Below, piece after piece: positions 58,921 through 64,000 of a DNA stretch of 64,000 nucleotides (its first letter is position 1; each line of letters begins with the position of its first letter). Position numbers and translations under genes: made by a program. The stretch is from Prevotella sp. (lineage in GTDB: Bacteria; Bacteroidota; Bacteroidia; Bacteroidales; Bacteroidaceae): NCBI GenBank assembly GCA_017617615.1, contig JAFZVV010000003.1, positions 62,001-126,000 of the forward strand. Direction: 5' to 3'. The notes under the pieces were generated by a model. That model was not told where the DNA came from and did no database searches. It was given only the letters and a program-made list of their open reading frames with translations.

Positions 58921-61900
58921 ATGAAAAAAAGACTATGCTTGATTTTGGCCTGCCTTTTCATGTCTATTGGAACGGCATTGGCTCAGCACACTGTCAATGG
59001 TACCGTGGTATCGGCCGACGACGGTGAGCCTATCATCGGCGCCACAGTGAAGGTGAAAGACACCAATACCGGTGTGGTGACCGACATCGACGGTAAGTTC
59101 AGCCTGAGCACCAGTACAGCCAAACCCACCCTCGAAATTACCTATATCGGTATGAAGAAAATGACCGTGAAAGGCGGCAAGGACATCGTGGTGAAAATGA
59201 CATCCGATGCCAACCTCATCGAGGAAGTGGTGGTCACTGGTATGCAGCAGATGGACAAGCGTCTGTTTACCGGTGCCACGACAAAAATAGATGCCGACAA
59301 GGCGAAGCTCGACGGTGTGGCCGACGTCACCCGTTCGCTTGAGGGCCGTGTGTCGGGTGTGACGGTGCAGAACGTGTCGGGAACCTTCGGTACTGCCCCG
59401 AAAATCCGCGTGCGTGGCGCCACCTCCATCTACGGCAGCAGTTCGCCACTGTGGGTGGTCGACGGTGTGATTATGGAGGATGCCGTGAACGTATCGGCCG
59501 ACGACCTTTCGTCGGGTGATGCCGCCACGCTGATTTCCAATGCCATTGCCGGTCTGAATGCCGATGATATTGAGAGTTTCCAAGTGCTCAAGGACGGTAG
59601 TGCCACTTCCATCTACGGTGCGCGCGCCATGGCCGGTGTGGTGGTCATCACCACAAAGAAGGGCCGCTCGGGCAGCAGCAGCATCAACTATACGGGAGAG
59701 TTCACCTACCGCATGAAGCCCAGTTACGCCGAATACAACATCAGCAACTCCCAGGAACAGATGGGTATCTACAAGGAGATGGAAGCCAAGGGCTGGCTGG
59801 AATTCTCCGCCCTTGCCAACGGCTCGTCGTCGGGTCTCTACGGCCGCATGTACAACATGATGGACCAGTGGGATGCCGAGAAAGGGTTCAGTCTCCCCTT
59901 CACTCAGGCCGCCATGAACAGATACCTGCAGCAGGCAGAGTTCCGCAATACCGACTGGTTCGACCTGTTGTTCAACAACAACGTGATGATGAACCACTCG
60001 GTGAGCATCTCCACAGGTACGGACAAGGCCAATCTCTATGCCTCACTCTCCGCTCTCGTCGACCCGGGATGGTATAAGGACAGCAAGGTGCAGCGCTATA
60101 CCGCCAACATGAACGCCTCGTTCAACCTCTCGAAGAACGTGACGCTGACCATGCGCACCACCGGTTCGTTCCGCGACCAGAAGGCTCCTGGTACACTCAA
60201 CCAGAGCACCGACGTGGTGAGTGGTGCCGTGAACCGTAGTTTCGACATCAACCCGTTCAGCTTCTGTATGAACACCTCACGTACGCTCGACCCCTACGAC
60301 ACCTATACCCGTAACTATGCTCCGTTCAATATCTTCGACGAGTTGGACAACAACTACATCGACGTCGACGTGATGGACCTGAAGTTCCAGGGCGAGTTGT
60401 CGTGGAAACCTATCCTCGGTCTTGAACTGAAGGCACTGGGTGCCTACCGCATCAACCACTCCAACCGTGAGCACTATGTGCTCAACCACTCCAACCAGGC
60501 CGAGGCCTACCGTGCCGGTGTCGACAATCCCAACATCATGTACAACAACACCTATCTGTACACCGACCCCGACGTGCCCAACTCACTCCCCATCTCCGTG
60601 ATGCCCGAAGGCGGTATCTACACGCTGAACCGCAACAAGGTGAAACAGCTCGACTTCCGTGCCACCGCAAATTATAATAAGGTATGGAACGACACCCATA
60701 TTTTCAACGTCCTGGTAGGTATGGAAGCCAACCGCGCCGACTACGATGCCGCAGAGTTCACCGTGATGGGTGTAGACTACGAGATGAGCAAACTGGTGCA
60801 TATGAACAAGGACCGCACGAAGCAAGCCATCGAGGAAGGCACCACTTTCGACTCCTTCGGTCAGTCGTGGAACCGCCGTCTGGCCTACGTTGCCAACCTC
60901 AACTATTCCTACAAGGGCCGTTACGTGTTGAACCTTACCGGTCGTTACGACGGTTCCAACCAGTTGGGCAAGGCCCGCAAGTCGCGCTGGCTCCCCACCT
61001 GGAACGTCTCCACTTCGTGGAACGCCCATGAGGAGAAATGGTTCCAGAACTGGCAGGAGAAGACCCGCAACGCCTTCTCGCATGCCACCCTCCGCCTGTC
61101 GTACTCGCTCAACGGTGAGCAGACCACCGCTTCAAACGCCCTTGCCATTTATCGTTCGGAAATCATCTGGCGTCCATGGGGCGACCAGCAGGAGAGTGCC
61201 ATCTACCTCTCCTCGTTGGCCAACTCTGAACTGACCTACGAGAAGAAGCATGAGTTCAACGTGGGTATAGACCTCGGTTTCATCGGCAACCGCATCAACT
61301 TGGTGACCGACTTCTACTGGCGCGACAACTTCGACCTGATGGGTTATACGAACACCCCGGGTGCTGGTGGTGAAATCCGCAAGTTTGCCAACGTGGCTTC
61401 GATGAAGTCACATGGTGTAGAGGCTACCCTGACCACACAGAACATCCGTACCGACGACTTCTCGTGGACCACCGACCTCACCTTTGCCTATTGCAAGACC
61501 GAGATTACCGACCTGCTTGCCCAGACCCGTGTCATCGACCTGGTGCGCCAGAACGGTTCCTACCGCAAAGGCTATCCTCACCGCTCGCTGTTCTCTATCC
61601 CCTTCATGGGTCTGAACGACGAAGGTATCCCCACTATCACCAACGAGGAGGGTGAAGTGACCACTACCAACATCAACTTCCAGGAGTACGACAAGCTCGA
61701 CTTCCTGAAGTATGAAGGTCCGACGGAGCCCACCACCACCGGTGGTATGAACAATATGATTCGCTGGAAGAACTGGCGCCTGAACGTGTTCGTCACCTAT
61801 TCCTTCGGCAACAAGATTCGCCTCGACCCGGTGTTCGCCTCCGGCTACTCTGATCAGGCCGCCATGCCCAAAGAGTTCAAGAACCGCTGGGTGATTCCCG

Positions 61901-62244
61901 GCGACGAGGAGAAGACCATCATCCCCGCCATCGCCAGTGTGCGCCAGCGTTCGAACGACTACACGCTGAGTTACGCCTACAATGCCTACAACTACTCTAC
62001 GGCCCGTGTGGCCGACGGTGGTTTCATCCGTCTGAAAGACGTGTCGCTCACCTACGACTTCAACCCCAGCTTCCTGCACAAGATTGGACTGAGCACCGCC
62101 TCGCTGAAACTCGATGCCACCAACCTGGTGTTGCTCTATGCCGACAAGAAACTCAACGGCCAAGACCCGGAGTTCGTGAACGCCGGTGGTGTGGCCTCTC
62201 CCCTCTCGAAGCAGTTTACGCTGACTGTCCGTCTCGGCATTTAA
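58921..62244 (+). CDS. SusC/RagA-family TonB-linked outer-membrane transporter
   Basis: 1107 residues; signal peptide MKKRLCLILACLFMSIGTAL. A carboxypeptidase-regulatory-like domain (VNGTVVSADDGEPIIGATVK) leads into the plug with the SusC signatures SLEGRVSGVTVQNVSG, KIRVRGATSIYG, SPLWVVDGVI, VLKDGSATSIYGARAMAGV, then a long beta-barrel. Together with the SusD-like lipoprotein downstream it should import oligosaccharides through a lid-and-barrel complex. The glycan cannot be told from the sequence; enzymes of the locus probably lie beyond the right edge. No hybrid two-component or anti-sigma regulator is visible upstream. Confidence 0.96.
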   Translation: MKKRLCLILACLFMSIGTALAQHTVNGTVVSADDGEPIIGATVKVKDTNTGVVTDIDGKFSLSTSTAKPTLEITYIGMKKMTVKGGKDIVVKMTSDANLIEEVVVTGMQQMDKRLFTGATTKIDADKAKLDGVADVTRSLEGRVSGVTVQNVSGTFGTAPKIRVRGATSIYGSSSPLWVVDGVIMEDAVNVSADDLSSGDAATLISNAIAGLNADDIESFQVLKDGSATSIYGARAMAGVVVITTKKGRSGSSSINYTGEFTYRMKPSYAEYNISNSQEQMGIYKEMEAKGWLEFSALANGSSSGLYGRMYNMMDQWDAEKGFSLPFTQAAMNRYLQQAEFRNTDWFDLLFNNNVMMNHSVSISTGTDKANLYASLSALVDPGWYKDSKVQRYTANMNASFNLSKNVTLTMRTTGSFRDQKAPGTLNQSTDVVSGAVNRSFDINPFSFCMNTSRTLDPYDTYTRNYAPFNIFDELDNNYIDVDVMDLKFQGELSWKPILGLELKALGAYRINHSNREHYVLNHSNQAEAYRAGVDNPNIMYNNTYLYTDPDVPNSLPISVMPEGGIYTLNRNKVKQLDFRATANYNKVWNDTHIFNVLVGMEANRADYDAAEFTVMGVDYEMSKLVHMNKDRTKQAIEEGTTFDSFGQSWNRRLAYVANLNYSYKGRYVLNLTGRYDGSNQLGKARKSRWLPTWNVSTSWNAHEEKWFQNWQEKTRNAFSHATLRLSYSLNGEQTTASNALAIYRSEIIWRPWGDQQESAIYLSSLANSELTYEKKHEFNVGIDLGFIGNRINLVTDFYWRDNFDLMGYTNTPGAGGEIRKFANVASMKSHGVEATLTTQNIRTDDFSWTTDLTFAYCKTEITDLLAQTRVIDLVRQNGSYRKGYPHRSLFSIPFMGLNDEGIPTITNEEGEVTTTNINFQEYDKLDFLKYEGPTEPTTTGGMNNMIRWKNWRLNVFVTYSFGNKIRLDPVFASGYSDQAAMPKEFKNRWVIPGDEEKTIIPAIASVRQRSNDYTLSYAYNAYNYSTARVADGGFIRLKDVSLTYDFNPSFLHKIGLSTASLKLDATNLVLLYADKKLNGQDPEFVNAGGVASPLSKQFTLTVRLGI

Positions 62245-62279
62245 TCATCATTGAATCCATTAAAAAGCAACCATAAGAT

Positions 62280-64000
62280 ATGAAATCAGTAAAATATATC
62301 ATGATGTCGGCGCTCGTAGCGCTCTCCCTGTCGTCATGCAGCGAGAGTTTCCTCGACCATCCTGCCGACGACCGCACTGAAATCGACTCTGAGGACAAGA
62401 TCATCAAACTGCTGACCAGTTCTTATCCTGGGGGCAACTACTTGTGGGTTTGTGAATTGTCGAGCGACAACCTCATCGACAACCAGACTCCGCATATGCC
62501 TACGAAGAGTTGGGACCCGCAAATCCTCTCCCACTACAACTACCCCTCTTACGACCGTGCCGACGACCAACTCTACAAGTTCGAGCCTGCCACGATGTCT
62601 ACCTACTCCGACCACGACCAGCCTGGCCAGATATGGGAAGGGTTCTACTCCAGTATAGCCTCTGTAAACGCTGCTCTTGAAGCCATCGACAAAGTGGCTG
62701 CCGAGACAGGCATGACAGCCCGTCTGAAGGCCGCCCGTGCCGAGGCCCTGCTTATCCGTGCCTACGACCATTTCTGCCTGGTGAACGTTTTCTGCCAGCC
62801 CTACAAGGATGCCGAGGCCAGCAAGCGTGATATCGGCGTGCCCTACGTGACCGTTTCAGAGGATGTGGTACAGAAGGAATACGACCGTGGCAACGTGGCA
62901 GAGGTCTATGACAAGATCCAGGCCGACCTGGAGGAAGGCCTTGCTTCCCTCGACGAGCAAATCTTCGAGAAGCCCAAATGGCACTTCAACAACAAGGCAG
63001 CCCATGCCTTTGCCGCCCGCTTCTATCTCTATAAGCATGAGTGGCAGAAGACCATCGACCATGCCAACGCCGTGCTGGGCACCGACTACAGCACGCTCAA
63101 GGACATGATGTTCGACTATGCTCCCCTTGGTGATGCCTACTATGGCGACGATTTTGCCAACGCCTGGCAGAATCCTGCCCAGAACAACAACCTATTGCTC
63201 ATCTCCACCTATTCGGTATTGGCACGCCGCTCCGTGGGCTACCGCTATTCCTGCGCCGGCCCTGCCGCCCGCGAGGTGTTCCTCATTACCAGTGGCCGCC
63301 ACGCTTTCTGGCGCAGTTACTACATCTGCCCGCTCACCGGTGTTGCCGGCATGTTCGGCTCCAGCACCTCCGACTACGGCTATCGTTCGGGCAAGATCAG
63401 CGAGCAGTTTGAATTCACCGACAAGATTGCCCAGATTGGCTACGCCCATATCATCCACCGCGCCTTCACCGCCAACGAACTGTTGCTGGAGCGCGCTGAG
63501 GCCAAAATCATGCTGAAGCAATATGACGCTGCCTGTGAAGACATGTGCAACTACTGGAACATCAGCATCGAGAAACTTCCCGACGTAGACAAGGCCACCT
63601 ATGGCGCATACGTCAACGTGGCCACCAAGGCCATCATCGACTCGTGGTATTCGGATGCCTCTCACGACAACTGCTTCGAGAACTGGGACTTCACCCAGGG
63701 TGTGAGCAGCAGCTATGTGATACCTCATGAGGCTACCCCATACATGAACTGCCTGAACGAATGGCGCCGCTGGGAGACCTCGTTCGAGGGACTCCGTTTC
63801 TTCGACCTGAAGCGCTGGGGATTGGAATACAAGCACATCGTGGGTCTGAACAGTGAGGAATACCCACTTCCCGTGAACGACCCGCGCCGTGCCATCGAAG
63901 TGCCCTGGGAGGCCATTTCTGCCGGTATGGCCAGTTCACGCGGCGCGATGTCGGCTCCCGCCAATGCCAACATCGGACTGATTGACACCAAAGAATTCAA
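62280..64000 (+). CDS. SusD/RagB-family glycan-binding lipoprotein, cut by the window edge
   Basis: 573 complete codons are visible and the frame is still open at 64000. Lipoprotein signal MKSVKYIMMSALVALSLSSC, then SESFLDHPADDRTEI. TPR-like helical signatures of SusD follow (RAEALLIRAYDHFCLVNVFC; AAHAFAARFYLYKHEWQKTI), and the C-terminal block NEWRRWETSFEGLRFFDLKR is the classic SusD ending, so few residues are missing. It caps the SusC barrel and binds the glycan. It starts 36 bp after susC, in the same transcript. Confidence 0.94.
   Translation, partial: MKSVKYIMMSALVALSLSSCSESFLDHPADDRTEIDSEDKIIKLLTSSYPGGNYLWVCELSSDNLIDNQTPHMPTKSWDPQILSHYNYPSYDRADDQLYKFEPATMSTYSDHDQPGQIWEGFYSSIASVNAALEAIDKVAAETGMTARLKAARAEALLIRAYDHFCLVNVFCQPYKDAEASKRDIGVPYVTVSEDVVQKEYDRGNVAEVYDKIQADLEEGLASLDEQIFEKPKWHFNNKAAHAFAARFYLYKHEWQKTIDHANAVLGTDYSTLKDMMFDYAPLGDAYYGDDFANAWQNPAQNNNLLLISTYSVLARRSVGYRYSCAGPAAREVFLITSGRHAFWRSYYICPLTGVAGMFGSSTSDYGYRSGKISEQFEFTDKIAQIGYAHIIHRAFTANELLLERAEAKIMLKQYDAACEDMCNYWNISIEKLPDVDKATYGAYVNVATKAIIDSWYSDASHDNCFENWDFTQGVSSSYVIPHEATPYMNCLNEWRRWETSFEGLRFFDLKRWGLEYKHIVGLNSEEYPLPVNDPRRAIEVPWEAISAGMASSRGAMSAPANANIGLIDTKEF

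Overview
The window looks like a chromosome segment from the Bacteroidota, most likely the Prevotella group. It carries a SusC/SusD pair, carboxypeptidase-domain TonB receptors and secreted proteins with type IX-like C-terminal tails. Almost every transcription unit has a Bacteroidota promoter, TTTG, 19-20 bp, then TAnnTTTG, and Shine-Dalgarno sequences are scarce. Coding DNA is moderately GC-rich; a few stretches, above all 25.0-25.7 kb, are strongly AT-rich. The genus is inferred from gene style, not proven. No rRNA, phage, transposase or CRISPR array was found.

Layout. 0-12 kb: end of a probable glycoside hydrolase, a large CotH/lamin-tail surface protein, a Sel1-repeat protein, panE, then a GH5 cellulase-esterase pair, a SprT-like protease and a GH2 enzyme. 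These suggest extracellular polysaccharide use. 12-18 kb: a small His/Cys-rich membrane protein with a TonB receptor that has a His-rich loop (probable metal uptake), a subtilisin-like protease and a small exported protein of unknown function. 18-31.6 kb: PIF1-like helicase, slyD, aroC, pyrKD, an XRE regulator beside an AT-rich palindrome-rich gap, holA with a divergent HsdR_N nuclease-domain protein, a TerB-DnaJ protein, aldA, and a Nif3-zinc ribbon operon. 31.7-34.9 kb: an exported nuclease and aguAB (agmatine to putrescine).

34.8-41.2 kb is the most unusual part: a three-part fusion (glycosyltransferase, HxHxQ nucleotidyltransferase/phosphorylase-like DUF4922, SpoIID) in an operon with two MFS transporters, one AmpG-like. 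It looks connected with cell-wall turnover. 41.4-44.1 kb holds a PepSY-like protein and three tandem TonB-C paralogues, two with a Cys-rich N-terminus. 44.2-49.5 kb: rlmN, pdxA, and an operon of sigma-54-type activator, lptE, TPR protein and secG (envelope biogenesis). Then tRNA-His, an M13 peptidase, tRNA-Lys, an AI-2E-family permease, tdk, rsmI, a coiled-coil lipoprotein, a two-unit DUF2207 protein, and a SusC/SusD pair that runs off the right edge.

Regulation visible in the DNA: many paired promoters and hairpin terminators separate the units cleanly. Several genes (helicase, rsmI, tdk, pyrK, sigma-54 activator) have the -7 box only about 4-8 bp before the ATG and may make leaderless mRNAs. 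A dispersed promoter-containing repeat occurs before the helicase, rlmN and, in part, the gene at 12253.
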